This document shows, in pieces, positions 8,606-18,679 of a stretch of 64,000 nt of DNA (positions are counted from its first letter, which is position 1; each line of letters opens with the position of its first letter). Under the pieces are notes generated by a model. That model saw only the letters and a list, made by a program, of their open reading frames with translations. It made no database searches and was not told where the DNA came from. This DNA is from Acinetobacter indicus CIP 110367 (GTDB lineage: Bacteria; Pseudomonadota; Gammaproteobacteria; Pseudomonadales; Moraxellaceae), in the NCBI RefSeq assembly GCF_000488255.1, contig NZ_KI530745.1:186001-250000 (forward strand). The letters run 5' to 3'. A program made the position numbers and the translations under genes.

Positions 8606-9562
8606 ATGCAGATTGCTCAGTTTTTACCTCAGCCTGTTCGCCATTTTTTCAGCGCGACACCTTTTGATGCCGAGAAACAGTCGGCTGCCCTCCCAATCCG
8701 GCATATGAAATTCGACTTTAAGGCCGAAGAAATAGATCCCAAATTTTACTTGAATGCCGAACTGGCCAGTGCCTATTTTGCCTCGCTGTCGATTTTCCTG
8801 ACCTATGGCGAAGATCTGGTGATTGACACCGCGCGTTATCATCGTGAGCTGTTAAATGATCCCGTGCTAAAACAGCGGGTCACCTCCCTAATTGGCCAGG
8901 AGGCGCTACATTCCAGATTGCATGAAGAGCTGAATGATGCCTTTCGGGATGCCGATCTGCCGGTTGAGCTGTTCCGTTCCTGGGCCAGATTTGTCTTTGA
9001 TCACGGCTTTAACCGTTTGCCACAGCCGATGAAACTGTCGCTGATGGCTGGCATTGAACATTTCACCGCGGTGCTGGCCGAGTACATGATGAATCATGAG
9101 GAAATTTTCTTCCAGTCGCATGATGAAAAGCAGCGTGCCATCTGGATGTGGCACATGCTGGAAGAATCGGAACACAAAGACATTGCCTATGATGTGTTCC
9201 AGTCTTTATCCAACAGTTATGGCTTGCGCATTGCCGGTTTCTTCCCGGCGCTCATCACCATCCTGGTGCTGATTTCCATTGCCTCGCTGCTGGTGCCGTT
9301 TTATCGCAAACCGTCTAATTTGTTTAGCCTGAGTTACTGGAAAGACCTGCCGCGTAGCATCAAGCTGATTTTTGGTCTGCAAGATGGCGTGTATGGCAGT
9401 AGCTGGGCGCATATTCTGGATTATCTGCGTCCCGGTTTTCATCCGAATGACCATGATACTTCGGCCTTTTTAGCCTATTACAAGGAACGTTTGCTGCATC
9501 CGGAAAGCGGGGTGTTAACGCCGTATTTCGTCAAGGAATTTACCCCGGCGCTCAAAGTGTAA
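8606..9562 (+). CDS. Predicted metal-dependent hydrolase (PF10118 type)
   Basis: This 318-aa protein belongs to a family annotated as predicted metal-dependent hydrolases, with a ferritin-like helical core. Likely metal ligands stand in GQEALHSRLHEE, GIEHFTAVLAEYMM and LEESEHKDIAYDVF, the spaced Glu/His helices typical of diiron proteins. A hydrophobic segment (FFPALITILVLISIASLLVPF) suggests membrane association. I chose the ATG at 8606, preceded by AGAGA; an ATG at 8582 would add eight residues but has no ribosome binding site. It is followed closely by an SDR and a flavin monooxygenase gene, a combination seen in actinobacteria and Acinetobacter. This suggests joint oxidation of a lipid or alicyclic substrate. 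No reaction is proven. Confidence 0.82.
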   Translation: MQIAQFLPQPVRHFFSATPFDAEKQSAALPIRHMKFDFKAEEIDPKFYLNAELASAYFASLSIFLTYGEDLVIDTARYHRELLNDPVLKQRVTSLIGQEALHSRLHEELNDAFRDADLPVELFRSWARFVFDHGFNRLPQPMKLSLMAGIEHFTAVLAEYMMNHEEIFFQSHDEKQRAIWMWHMLEESEHKDIAYDVFQSLSNSYGLRIAGFFPALITILVLISIASLLVPFYRKPSNLFSLSYWKDLPRSIKLIFGLQDGVYGSSWAHILDYLRPGFHPNDHDTSAFLAYYKERLLHPESGVLTPYFVKEFTPALKV

Positions 9563-9574
9563 GGATGAAGAAGG

Positions 9575-10429
9575 ATGATGGGATTATTTGCAAAAAAAGT
9601 GCGACTGAGCCAGCAGGCCTATGCGGTGGTGACCGGTGCAGGCAGTGGGATTGGACGCAGTTTTGCGCTGGAACTGGCCAGGCTTGGTGGCAGCGTGATC
9701 TGTGCCGATATCAATCTGGCGGCGGCTCAAGCAACCGCCAAGCAGATTGAACACCAGTTTGCGACTGCGGCCTTTGCGTTGCAATGTGATGTGGGTGTGG
9801 CCGAGCAGGTGCAGCAACTGGCTGAACAGTCTGAACAGCTGTTGGGCCATCCGGTGACTTTGCTGATCAATAATGCCGGTGTGGGGCTGGGTGGCAAGTT
9901 TGATGAAGTCAGCCTGGCCGACTGGCAATGGTGTATGCAGGTCAACTTATGGGGCGTGATCCATGGTTGTCATTATTTCGTACCGAAACTGAAACAGCAG
10001 GGTGGTGGTGCGATTATTAATGTCGCTTCGGCTGCTGGTTATACCGCAGCGCCGGAAATGACCGCCTATAACGTCAGCAAGTCCAGCGTACTGGCCTTGT
10101 CTGAAACCCTGTCTGCCGAGTTACGTGGCGCCAATATTCGCATCAATGTGTTATGCCCAACGCTGGTGCCGACCAATATCATGAAAAATGGCCGTTTGCC
10201 TGCGCATTATTCGGGACTGGCAGATCATTTGCTGACCCATTATGCCTTTGTCAGCTGTGAGCAGGTGGTAGCGCAGACCTTAAACAATTTAGACCGGGGC
10301 GAGCTGTATACCATTCCACAGCCAGATGCCAAACTGTTCTGGTGGTTCAAGCGTGCCGCGCCGCGTTTATATACCAAGCTGCTGGGTGTGGGTTATCCAT
10401 TATTCAATAAATATGTACAAAAATCCTGA
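9575..10429 (+). CDS. Short-chain dehydrogenase/reductase
   Basis: This 284-aa NAD(P)-dependent oxidoreductase of the classical SDR family has the cofactor loop VTGAGSGIG (TGxxxGIG), the NNAG motif in LLINNAGVG and the catalytic Ser in NVASAAGY. The Tyr and Lys of the active site are in YNVSK. Asp in ICADIN at the end of the second strand favours NAD(H). The ATG at 9575 has GAAGAAGG directly upstream. It sits 12 bp after the hydrolase gene and 10 bp before the monooxygenase gene, so the three form an operon. A likely role is oxidation of an alcohol to the ketone that the monooxygenase would attack. The substrate is not known. Confidence 0.9.
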   Translation: MMGLFAKKVRLSQQAYAVVTGAGSGIGRSFALELARLGGSVICADINLAAAQATAKQIEHQFATAAFALQCDVGVAEQVQQLAEQSEQLLGHPVTLLINNAGVGLGGKFDEVSLADWQWCMQVNLWGVIHGCHYFVPKLKQQGGGAIINVASAAGYTAAPEMTAYNVSKSSVLALSETLSAELRGANIRINVLCPTLVPTNIMKNGRLPAHYSGLADHLLTHYAFVSCEQVVAQTLNNLDRGELYTIPQPDAKLFWWFKRAAPRLYTKLLGVGYPLFNKYVQKS

Positions 10430-10439
10430 GTAGAAAAAA

Positions 10440-12060
10440 ATGAAACAAGATGATCAAGTCACGTTGCAAACGGTCGCTGAGCCGGCCGATCTTGTGCTCA
10501 AAAAGCCTAGTCGAAAAGCCAAAAGTGCCAGTGCAGCATCAGCAAGGGCAGGGGCCAATCAGCCAAATTCTCAAACAACTGAGCAGCGCGGTAGATCAAC
10601 TACTATGCCAGGCCGGGTCTATGACACCATTATTATTGGGGCGGGTATTTCCGGTCTGGCAGCGGCCTATAAACTGAATCAGGCTGGCTATCAGGATTAT
10701 CTGGTGCTGGAAAAAGCCGGTCGGGTAGGAGGCACCTGGCGGGACAATACCTATCCGGGTTGTGGTTGTGATGTGCCCTCGGCCTTATATTCTTTTTCCT
10801 TTGCGCCAAGTCATGGCTGGAGTCATTTATTTGCCAAGCAGCCGGAAATCCTGCGTTATCTGGAAGATGTGGCGACCCGTTTTCAGCTATATGCCAAGAT
10901 TGAATTTCATAATGAACTGCAAGATGCACGCTGGAATGAGACTGAACAGATGTGGGGGCTCAACACCAGCAAAGGGCGATACCGGGCCAGAACCGTGATT
11001 TTCTCTACCGGCCCGATTACCGAGCCGCAACTGCCGAAAATTAAAGGCATCGACAGTTTTAAGGGCGAAATGTTCCATTCGGCACGCTGGAACCATGCCT
11101 ATGACCTGCGTGGTAAACGCATTGCGGTCATTGGCACCGGCGCCTCGGCCATTCAGTTTATTCCGAAAATTCAGCCTCTGGCCAAAGAGTTATATATTTT
11201 CCAGCGTACAGCGCCGTGGGTCTTGCCAAAGCCTGATCTGCCTCTGAATCAGATGATGAAAAGTACACTGGCCAAGTTTCCGGTCATCCAGCAGCGTTGG
11301 CGCGGTGCGGTATCGCAATCTTTGAATCTGATTAATTTTGGCCTGCGTCATCCACCTTTGTTGGAGCCCGTGAATGTACTCAGCCGGCAGCTGTTAAAAT
11401 TACAGGTCAAAGATCCGGCTTTACGTCAGGCGGTTACCCCCCAATTTTTCGGTCGGCTGTAAGCGTTTACTGTTTGCCAATGATTATTATCCGGCCTTGC
11501 AGGCCCCGAATAGCACTTTAATTCCGCATGGCTTGGTGGAAATTGAAGGCAATACGGTGATTTCCGCCAATGGTGACCGGCATGAGGTCGATGTGATTAT
11601 CTGGGGAACGGGCTTTGAGGTGTCACATCCACCGATTGGTCGCCGTGTGCAGAATGCCCAAGGCCAACGACTTTCCGAGCTGTGGCAGAGCAGTTCACCC
11701 GAAGCCTTTTTGGGCACCAGTATCCAGCATTTACCCAATGCCTTTTTGGTGCTCGGGCCGAATATTCTGGCCTATGATTCCTTTATTGGCATTGCCGAAG
11801 CGCAACTGGACTATATTGTCAGTGGTTTATTGCAAATGAAAGCCAAGGGCTTAAAGCGCATTGAAATCAAGCCGGATGTGCTGAAATACCACAATGCCAA
11901 AGTACAGACTCATGTGCAGAAAACTGTGTTTAACCGTGGCGGCTGTCAAAGTTATTATCTGGACCAGAATGGTCGCAACTTTGCCGCCTGGCCGTGGTCA
12001 CTGGCCGAGTTAAAGCGACGTTTACAGCGCCTAGATCTGGAGCATTATCAGGTAGCTTAA
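10440..12060 (+). pseudogene. Baeyer-Villiger-type flavin monooxygenase, frameshifted
   Basis: This FAD/NADPH monooxygenase was intact until a single base change. The first reading frame (10440-11462) has an unusual basic, Ala-rich leader of 55 residues. It then carries the FAD fold IIIGAGISGLAA, the fingerprint FKGEMFHSARW (FxGxxxHxxxW) and the NADPH fold VIGTGASAIQ. It runs into a stop after TPQFFGRL. The next frame continues at once with VGCKRLLFANDYYPAL and goes on to 12060. Removing one C from the run of six C at 11437-11442 gives TPNFSVGCKR, the usual family sequence. The lesion is therefore one added base in a homopolymer: a real mutation, a phase-variable tract or a sequencing error. 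Together the parts would give about 540 aa. Confidence 0.85.
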
Positions 12061-12130
12061 CGTACTTTTGCGCTGAATATTGGCGTTGCCTCGGTCTGGT
12101 CGAAACGCGCATTTAGTTTGAATGTCCATA

Positions 12131-12158
12131 AAAAAACCACCCAAACGGGTGGTTTTTT
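12131..12158. terminator. Bidirectional terminator between the monooxygenase and gltA
   Basis: AAAAAACCACCC pairs with GGGTGGTTTTTT around a short loop. A and T runs on both sides let it serve both converging genes. Confidence 0.9.
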
Positions 12159-12179
12159 CGTCGTTGAACGCGAACCGGA

Positions 12180-13454
12180 TTAACGGTTGATGTCGCGTTG
12201 AACTTCGCCAGTGTAAAGCTGACGAGGACGACCGATCTTGTAAGGACCGCTGTGCATTTCTAACCAGTGGCTGATCCAACCAACTGTACGTGCAAGCGCG
12301 AAGATCACAGTAAACATTTCTGTCGGGATACCAATCGCTTTCAGGATGATACCAGAGTAGAAGTCTACGTTTGGATACAGGTTACGCTTGATGAAGTATT
12401 CGTCAGAAAGCGCGATACGCTCAAGTTCCATTGCTAACGCTAATTGTGGATCGTTGATACCTAATGCACCAAGAACTTCGTCGCAAGTCTCTTTCATTAC
12501 TTTCGCGCGTGGGTCGAAGTTTTTGTAAACACGGTGACCGAAGCCCATCAGTTTAACTTCTTTAGTCTTCACTTTTTCCATGAAGCCAGCAACGTTTTCT
12601 ACAGTGCCGATTTCATCCAGCATCTTAAGAACTGCTTCGTTCGCACCACCGTGCGCAGGACCCCAAAGTGCAGAGATACCCGCAGCGATACAAGCATAAG
12701 GGTTAGCACCGGTAGAACCCGCTAAACGTACTGTAGACGTAGACGCGTTTTGCTCGTGGTCAGCGTGAAGAGTGAAGATACGGTCCATTGCTTTGGCAAG
12801 AATCGGGTTCACTTTGTAGTCACGGTCTGCAGGTGTAGCAAACATCATGTACAGGAAGTTTTCAGCGTAGCTTAAATCGTTACGTGGGTAAACGAATGGT
12901 TGACCAACAGTGTACTTGTAGCTCCAAGCTGCTAAAGTAGGAATCTTCGCGATTAAACGGATCGCAGTGATTTCACGGTGGTTAACATCTTCGATGTCCA
13001 GGTTGTTGTGATAGAACGCAGATAATGCACCCACAACACCAACCATGATCGCCATAGGATGCGCATCACGACGGAAACCGTTATAGAAGCGGCTAACTTG
13101 GTCGTGAACCATGGTGTGGTTACGAACTTTCGCGTCAAACTCTTCTTTTTGCTCAGCTGTTGGAAGCTCGCCGTTTAATAACAGGTAGCAAGTTTCCAGG
13201 TAATCAGCTTTAGTCGCCAATTGATCAATCGGGTAACCGCGGTGTAACAGAACACCTTTGTTACCGTCAATGAATGTGATCTTAGATTCACAAGAAGCTG
13301 TCGCCATAAAACCAGGATCAAAAGTAAAGTGACCTGCAGCCAACACATCCTTAACGTCAATTACATCTGGGCCCAATGTGCCGCTGTAAATTGGTAATTC
13401 AATTTCTTTGCCATCAAGCTGTAAAACGGCTTTCTTGCCAGTTGCTTCAGACAT
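12180..13454 (-). CDS. gltA: Citrate synthase
   Basis: GltA condenses oxaloacetate and acetyl-CoA to citrate, the entry step of the TCA cycle. The 424-aa length fits the hexameric, NADH-regulated type II enzyme of Gram-negatives. Active-site segments are clear: [25 protein letters not shown] and the second catalytic His/Asp region, followed by [13 protein letters not shown]. The ATG at 13452-13454 has a good ribosome binding site (AGGAGA). It is divergent from sdhCDAB, with about 1 kb between them. A candidate promoter lies at 13545-13572. Confidence 0.98.
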   Translation of the reverse strand: MSEATGKKAVLQLDGKEIELPIYSGTLGPDVIDVKDVLAAGHFTFDPGFMATASCESKITFIDGNKGVLLHRGYPIDQLATKADYLETCYLLLNGELPTAEQKEEFDAKVRNHTMVHDQVSRFYNGFRRDAHPMAIMVGVVGALSAFYHNNLDIEDVNHREITAIRLIAKIPTLAAWSYKYTVGQPFVYPRNDLSYAENFLYMMFATPADRDYKVNPILAKAMDRIFTLHADHEQNASTSTVRLAGSTGANPYACIAAGISALWGPAHGGANEAVLKMLDEIGTVENVAGFMEKVKTKEVKLMGFGHRVYKNFDPRAKVMKETCDEVLGALGINDPQLALAMELERIALSDEYFIKRNLYPNVDFYSGIILKAIGIPTEMFTVIFALARTVGWISHWLEMHSGPYKIGRPRQLYTGEVQRDINR

Positions 13455-13544
13455 TCAATAGATCTCCTGTCCTGGTGAATGTTGATCTGACTCGTAGTAT
13501 CAATCTTTTAATGCGCGAATCAGACGGATCGAAAATTTGCTATA

Positions 13545-13572
13545 AGATTAGTGTGTACTGAAATTTTGTCAA
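13545..13572 (-). promoter_or_regulatory. Candidate gltA promoter
   Basis: On the minus strand TTGACA (13567-13572) and TAATCT (13545-13550) are 16 bp apart, about 90 bp before the gltA start. Confidence 0.45.
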
Positions 13573-14394
13573 TTATACTTATGGATAAAAAGTGACGCTG
13601 ACACAGCAGCTTAGTCAAAAAATATTCGTATGAAAAACTGAGTAAAATCACAGCACCGACGCGCTATAATAAGTCAAATTCCCGGACAGGTGCAGAAAAA
13701 AATAATAGGAATGCTTTAATTGTAAGCAATTTTTTAGCGTTAAAAGCTCTTGAAAAGCCAGGCTGCTGGAATTTTAAGCTTTCCGAAATGTATCTGTTTT
13801 TCATAACTTAGCTGGGCTTTGCTGGTTCTGCTGCTGCATTGTTATTCATAAATAAAAGCGCTAAGTCTGTCATTTTTTTAGGTTTAACTGGTTAAAAAAT
13901 AGCTGATTAAATCAGCCATTCAGCCAGTTAACTTGTTCTGATGCGCTGAAATTGCAAGTAAAGTCAGAGCAATCTGTCAGCTTTTGCAAGACTCAAAATC
14001 CAAATGCCGGCCTGAAGCGGGAAGCACGGGCAGGGCGCTGAAAATATTTCATGTTGTTTGCCTGATAGCAAATATTCAAGGAAAAAATATTCAGGCACCC
14101 AAAGATAAAGTGAAAAGATTCAACAATATAGTGTCTAGACATTTACTGTGCTGCTTTAGTCTAAATATTTCAGTCCGGTGAAAATTGCAATTATAGCTAA
14201 AACCAATAGCAGAAATATAAAATAAATTAATAAAAAACAGTGAGATGATGCCTTAAAGATGTATCCGGTTGATGTGTTTCATAAATTACCTATTTGTTAA
14301 TGATTCTTATTTAAGGATTTTTTGTTCAAAAAGCCCAGTGCGGTTGTTTGTATTTTAATAGTTGACGTTTTATAATTCAGTGTCGTTTTGAATA

Positions 14395-14412
14395 TAGGCA
14401 TTCGAATGCCTA
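14395..14412. promoter_or_regulatory. Perfect 18-bp palindrome upstream of sdhC
   Basis: TAGGCATTC is followed directly by its reverse complement GAATGCCTA. It lies about 70 bp before sdhC and just after a candidate -10 box, where a repressor or an RNA hairpin could act. Confidence 0.4.
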
Positions 14413-14445
14413 GCAATGCCAGCTTTCCTTCGAATTAATTCCAAC

Positions 14446-14465
14446 AAACTCCGGATGGAGTTTTT
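14446..14465 (+). terminator. Attenuator-like hairpin before sdhC
   Basis: AAACTCC and GGAGTTT form a 7-bp stem around GGAT, followed by T residues. It ends just before the sdhC ribosome binding site. It may be a weak terminator or a translation-control hairpin. Confidence 0.35.
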
Positions 14466-14483
14466 ACTTACAGGATGCCCGCT

Positions 14484-14873
14484 GTGAAAAGCAACAGACC
14501 TGTCAATTTGTCCATGGGTCAAGTTTTATCAGTAAACTTAAAATCACCTGTGGCTATTGCATCAATTTTACACCGTCTTTCAGGTGTCATCGTATTTTTA
14601 CTCGTACCGGTACTTCTTTGGTTATTAGACAAGTCTTTGTCTTCGCCAGAAGGTTTTGCAGAAGTACAGGAAATCTTTAACGGTTTCTTTGTCCGCTTTA
14701 TCGTATGGGTATTTGTAGCCGGATTAATCTATCACTTCATCGCTGGTGTCAAGCATTTACTTGCTGACCTTGGTGTTGCAGAGGAACTGCAAAGTGGTCG
14801 TGTTGCAGCTACTATCGCATTAGTCTTGTCTGCGATTGGTATTCTCGCAGCCTTTGTATGGATTGTTCTCTAA
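14484..14873 (+). CDS. sdhC: Succinate dehydrogenase cytochrome b556 subunit
   Basis: SdhC is a membrane anchor of succinate dehydrogenase (complex II). It helps bind haem b and ubiquinone. The protein has about 129 aa and three membrane helices. The quinone-site segment SPVAIASILHRLSG is present near the N terminus, and a haem-ligand His is likely in FIAGVKHLLADLG. I prefer the GTG at 14484, which has AGGA eight bases upstream. An ATG at 14475 (three codons longer) overlaps that AGGA and has no site of its own. sdhD starts within the stop codon (TAATG), so the two are translationally coupled. Confidence 0.93.
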   Translation: MKSNRPVNLSMGQVLSVNLKSPVAIASILHRLSGVIVFLLVPVLLWLLDKSLSSPEGFAEVQEIFNGFFVRFIVWVFVAGLIYHFIAGVKHLLADLGVAEELQSGRVAATIALVLSAIGILAAFVWIVL

Positions 14874-15238
14874 TGAAAAGTGCTACAGGTTTAACGGGTT
14901 CAGGTTCTCGCGACTGGTTTATCCAACGCGTAAGTGCTGTTGTTCTTGCTGTTTATACCGTTGTGGTATTTGGTTGGATTCTGCTGAATGGCGGATTTAA
15001 CTTTGAACAGTGGTACGGCTTTATGATGACATTACCAATGAAGATTTTATCTTTATTGGCAGTCTTATCTCTTGTTGCACACGCATGGATTGGTATGTGG
15101 CAGGTATTCACAGATTACGTGACTACTCGTCAGATGGGTCCTTCAGCTTCAGGTTTACGCCTAGTGCTGACTTCAGCAGTGATTATTGCTGTTTTTGCAT
15201 ACGCAATCTGGGCAATCCAGATTTTCTGGGCGAATTGA
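14873..15238 (+). CDS. sdhD: Succinate dehydrogenase membrane anchor subunit
   Basis: SdhD is the second membrane anchor of complex II, 121 aa with three hydrophobic helices. It starts MKSATGLTGSGSRDWFIQRVSAVVL, which includes the conserved RDWFIQRVSA quinone-site region. The haem-ligand His is likely in SLVAHAWIGMWQVFTDY. The ATG shares its A with the last base of the sdhC stop codon. sdhA follows after 12 bp with AGGAAG before its start. Confidence 0.93.
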   Translation: MKSATGLTGSGSRDWFIQRVSAVVLAVYTVVVFGWILLNGGFNFEQWYGFMMTLPMKILSLLAVLSLVAHAWIGMWQVFTDYVTTRQMGPSASGLRLVLTSAVIIAVFAYAIWAIQIFWAN

Positions 15239-15250
15239 TAGGAAGATATC

Positions 15251-17149
15251 ATGGGCGCGATTAACCCTAAAGAAGATTATTCAAATATTCCACACCAATT
15301 TTTTGACGCAGTCATCGTTGGTGGTGGTGGTTCAGGTATGCGTGCATCTTACCAACTTGCTCAAGCGGGTTTGAAAGTTGCAGTACTGACCAAAGTATTC
15401 CCAACACGTTCGCACACGGTTGCGGCGCAAGGTGGTATTGGTGCATCTCTTGGTAACATGCAAGAAGATAACTGGCACTACCACTTCTATGACACAGTTA
15501 AAGGTTCTGACTGGTTAGGCGACCAAGACGCGATCGAATTCATGACGCGTGAAGCGCCACAAGTGGTTTATGAATTAGAACACTTGGGTATGCCATTTGA
15601 CCGTAACGCAGACGGTACAATTTACCAGCGTCCATTCGGTGGTCACTCTGCAAACTACGGTGAAAAAGCTGTGCCACGTGCATGTGCTGCTGCTGACCGT
15701 ACAGGCCACGCGCTGCTTCACACGCTTTATCAAAGCAACGTGAAAATGGGGACTCAATTTTTCGTTGAATGGATTGCACTTGACTTAATCCGTAACGAAG
15801 CAGGCGACGTACTCGGTGTAACTGCAATTGACCAGGAAACAGGTAAAATTGCGGTATTCCAAGCTAAAGCGACGCTATTCGCTACTGGTGGTGCAGGTCG
15901 TGTTTACCGTGCCTCTACTAACGCGTATATCAACACGGGTGACGGTCTTGGTATGGCTGCTCGTGCAGGTATTCCATTACAGGATATGGAATTCTGGCAA
16001 TTCCACCCAACAGGTGTTGCGGGCGCAGGCGTATTGTTAACGGAAGGCTGTCGTGGTGAGGGTGGTATCCTTCGTAACGATTCTGGCGAACCGTTCATGG
16101 AACGTTATGCTCCAACTTTAAAAGACTTGGCGCCACGTGACTTCGTATCACGCTCTATGGACCAGGAAATTAAAGAAGGCCGTGGTTGTGGTCCGAACAA
16201 AGACTACATCTTGCTGGATATGACGCACCTGGGTGCTGACACGATCATGAAACGTCTGCCATCTGTATTCGAGATTGGCAAGAAATTCGCGAACGTTGAC
16301 TGTACTAAAGAGCCAATTCCGGTTGTACCAACAATCCATTACCAAATGGGTGGTATTCCGACCAACATTCATGGTCAGGTTGTTGTTCCAGAATCTCGTG
16401 AAACGACTCCACTGGTTGCCAACTACGACAAAGACACTGACACATATTCTACAAATGCGGAAGGTCGTGACTTTGCGAAACCTGTAAAAGGTTTCTATGC
16501 AATTGGTGAATGTTCATGTGTATCTGTACACGGTGCAAACCGTTTGGGTACTAACTCACTGCTTGACCTGGTGGTATTTGGTAAAGCGGCTGGTCAACAT
16601 ATCATTGAGTATGTAACTAAACAGCACGATGGCGAGTACGAACCACTACCTACAACTGTACTTGAAAACACGCTGAACCGTATTCGTAAACTTGACGAAT
16701 CAACTTCAGGTGAAAACGCTCAAGAAGTTGCGGATGCAATTCGTAACATCGTTCAGGATCACGCAGGTGTATTCCGTACTTCAGCATTGCTTGAAGAAGG
16801 TGTGAAACAGATTCTTGCGCTTGAACCACGTGTTCGCAATATCCACCTGAAAGACAAATCTAAAGTCTTCAACACTGCACGTGTAGAAGCATTAGAAGTT
16901 GAAAACCTATACGAAGTCGCAAAAGCAACCTTGATTTCTGCTGCTGCGCGTAAAGAGTGTCGTGGTGCGCACACTGTTGTAGACTTTGAATTACCACCAG
17001 ATCACCCGACTTATTCTTATGGTCGTCGTGATGATGAGTGGATGAAGCACACTCTGTGGTTCTCTGCAGACAACCGTCTTGAGTACAAACCAGTACGTTA
17101 CAAGCCGCTTTCTGTTGCAGCTATTCCACCTAAACCACGTACATTCTAA
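15251..17149 (+). CDS. sdhA: Succinate dehydrogenase flavoprotein subunit
   Basis: SdhA oxidises succinate to fumarate and passes electrons to the Fe-S subunit SdhB, on the inner face of the inner membrane. The 632-aa length is a little above the E. coli protein. The FAD-binding loop [12 protein letters not shown] lies near residue 21. The His that binds FAD covalently is in [10 protein letters not shown]. Substrate-site segments are [21 protein letters not shown] in part (HPTG and RGEG) and [18 protein letters not shown] in part (HGANRLG). The codon bias is strong (GGT, CGT, AAC), which implies high expression. Confidence 0.98.
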   Translation: MGAINPKEDYSNIPHQFFDAVIVGGGGSGMRASYQLAQAGLKVAVLTKVFPTRSHTVAAQGGIGASLGNMQEDNWHYHFYDTVKGSDWLGDQDAIEFMTREAPQVVYELEHLGMPFDRNADGTIYQRPFGGHSANYGEKAVPRACAAADRTGHALLHTLYQSNVKMGTQFFVEWIALDLIRNEAGDVLGVTAIDQETGKIAVFQAKATLFATGGAGRVYRASTNAYINTGDGLGMAARAGIPLQDMEFWQFHPTGVAGAGVLLTEGCRGEGGILRNDSGEPFMERYAPTLKDLAPRDFVSRSMDQEIKEGRGCGPNKDYILLDMTHLGADTIMKRLPSVFEIGKKFANVDCTKEPIPVVPTIHYQMGGIPTNIHGQVVVPESRETTPLVANYDKDTDTYSTNAEGRDFAKPVKGFYAIGECSCVSVHGANRLGTNSLLDLVVFGKAAGQHIIEYVTKQHDGEYEPLPTTVLENTLNRIRKLDESTSGENAQEVADAIRNIVQDHAGVFRTSALLEEGVKQILALEPRVRNIHLKDKSKVFNTARVEALEVENLYEVAKATLISAAARKECRGAHTVVDFELPPDHPTYSYGRRDDEWMKHTLWFSADNRLEYKPVRYKPLSVAAIPPKPRTF

Positions 17150-17163
17150 TCAGGAGAAACAAG

Positions 17164-17874
17164 ATGAGTAGAGGTACTCGTACATTTCATATCTACCGCT
17201 ATGATCCTGATAAGGATAAAGCACCGTACATGCAAACATTCAAGCTGGAATTGACTGATAAGCATCGTATGTTGCTTGACGCACTTTTGGCGTTGAAAGT
17301 ACAAGACGAAACTTTAACGTTCCGTCGTTCTTGCCGCGAAGGTATTTGTGGTTCTGATGGTGTAAACATCAATGGTAAAAACGGTTTGGCGTGTCTTTGG
17401 AACCTGAACGATTTACCAAATGAAATCACCATTCGTCCATTACCAGGTCTGCCAGTGATCAAAGACCTAGTTGTTGATATGAATCAGTTCTACGACCAGT
17501 ACAACAAGATTCAGCCATTCTTGATCAACAACCAGCCTGCGCCACCAAAAGAGCGTTTACAGTCTCAGGAAGACCGTGAGCACCTAGATGGCCTGTATGA
17601 ATGTATTTTATGTGCATGCTGTTCAACTTCATGCCCATCATTCTGGTGGAACCCGGACAAATTCCTGGGTCCTTCAGCGCTGTTGAATGCTTACCGCTTC
17701 ATCATCGATTCACGTGATACTGCAACTCAAGAGCGTCTGGCGCGTCTTGACGACCCGTTCTCGCTGTTCCGTTGTAAAGGCATCATGAACTGTGTGTCAG
17801 TTTGTCCGAAAGGTCTGAACCCAACCAAAGCAATCGGTCACATCCGTAACATGCTTCTGGATACTGCAGGTTAA
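17164..17874 (+). CDS. sdhB: Succinate dehydrogenase iron-sulfur subunit
   Basis: SdhB carries the three Fe-S clusters that link SdhA to the quinone site. The protein has 236 aa. The [2Fe-2S] motif is [15 protein letters not shown] followed by the fourth Cys in NGLAC. The [4Fe-4S] and [3Fe-4S] motifs are [12 protein letters not shown] and [14 protein letters not shown]. It is the last gene of the operon, has AGGAGA before its ATG, and is followed by a strong terminator. Confidence 0.98.
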   Translation: MSRGTRTFHIYRYDPDKDKAPYMQTFKLELTDKHRMLLDALLALKVQDETLTFRRSCREGICGSDGVNINGKNGLACLWNLNDLPNEITIRPLPGLPVIKDLVVDMNQFYDQYNKIQPFLINNQPAPPKERLQSQEDREHLDGLYECILCACCSTSCPSFWWNPDKFLGPSALLNAYRFIIDSRDTATQERLARLDDPFSLFRCKGIMNCVSVCPKGLNPTKAIGHIRNMLLDTAG

Positions 17875-17898
17875 TCTGAACGCCAGTTTGGTGAACTC

Positions 17899-17929
17899 AA
17901 AAAAGCACATCTCCGGATGTGCTTTTTTT
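17899..17929 (+). terminator. Terminator of sdhCDAB
   Basis: AGCACATC pairs with GATGTGCT around a short loop, flanked by A and T runs. Confidence 0.9.
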
Positions 17930-18679
17930 ATGCTGCTTTATTGAACACTTGAGTGGGGTTGGTCTGATGAGATGCATTGCTGCATACAAACTGGGTATGA
18001 AAAGTGCAGGTGAATAGTTTTAAATCAATCCTCTACAAAAGTGTAATAGAGTGATGGTATTTTGTTTTAATACGCCCAGAAATGGGGCATGAGACTGCAA
18101 AAAGTGGTGCAAGATGTTATTATATAATGCAAGTTGAAGAGGGCAGATTGAAAGATGTGCTCTCTTTTGTTTTATGGAATAAAGAAGCCGTTGGACTTTG
18201 GTCTTAATTGCTTCTAATTATTAAATAAAGCACCATATGTTAGAGCAAAATATGTTTCTTGTATTTCGCCAATTTATAGGAGGTATACGTCAAAAAAATC
18301 AATTGAGAGTTGGAGATCATGTTACGATTAATAAACTTCTATATTTAAAAATTGAGGTTGAATTTATGTACATTTTTTCAACATTTAAAGAGATGTAGAA
18401 AGCCAGAAATTAGAGTAAACCTATTTAGAAAAGCTAATTTGCCGAATTAATTTTTCTAAGTCGATTTGCAAAAAAATTGCTCGGTTTTGGCCGAGTATAA
18501 AATGAGTGATGATGCCAATCAGGGCGTTATGATTCATTATTCACATTGGGTAGTCCTAATGTAGTGATAACGCCTCATGACAGTTGTCGAATGGGGACGA
18601 ATGTCATGTTACCAATTTGACATTATCAATCATGGGTTTTGCTTAAAAAGCATCCTGAAAAATGTTTTTGCAATAGGAA
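17930..18679. other. Intergenic region upstream of sucA with a long leader hairpin
   Basis: About 750 bp without a credible gene. The proximal part contains a 52-nt stem-loop at 18523-18574. GGCGTTAT pairs with ATAACGCC, and an inner stem forms from CACATT with AATGT-A-GTG. A separate CTCGG / CCGAG hairpin lies at about 18479-18496. The rest is AT-rich and unexplained. The sucA promoter must be here. Confidence 0.5.

Larger units (their letters stand above)
13455..14483. other. Long divergent intergenic region between gltA and sdhC
   Basis: About 1 kb of AT-rich sequence has no credible gene. A 65-codon open frame at 13984-14181 has no ribosome binding site and no protein-like composition. 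The region holds the gltA promoter on one side. On the other are an 18-bp palindrome, a hairpin and a candidate sdh promoter (TTGTAT at 14348, TATAAT at 14371, 17-bp spacer). The middle is unexplained and long enough for a small RNA or several regulator sites. Confidence 0.6.

Noticed and set aside
13984..14181. 65-codon open frame in the gltA-sdhC gap
   Set aside because: No ribosome binding site, poor composition and no recognised similarity; chance open frame in AT-rich sequence.
18131..18177. Possible terminator hairpin (GAGGGCA facing TGTGCTCTC with T residues)
   Set aside because: The stem is imperfect and no transcript that would end there is evident.
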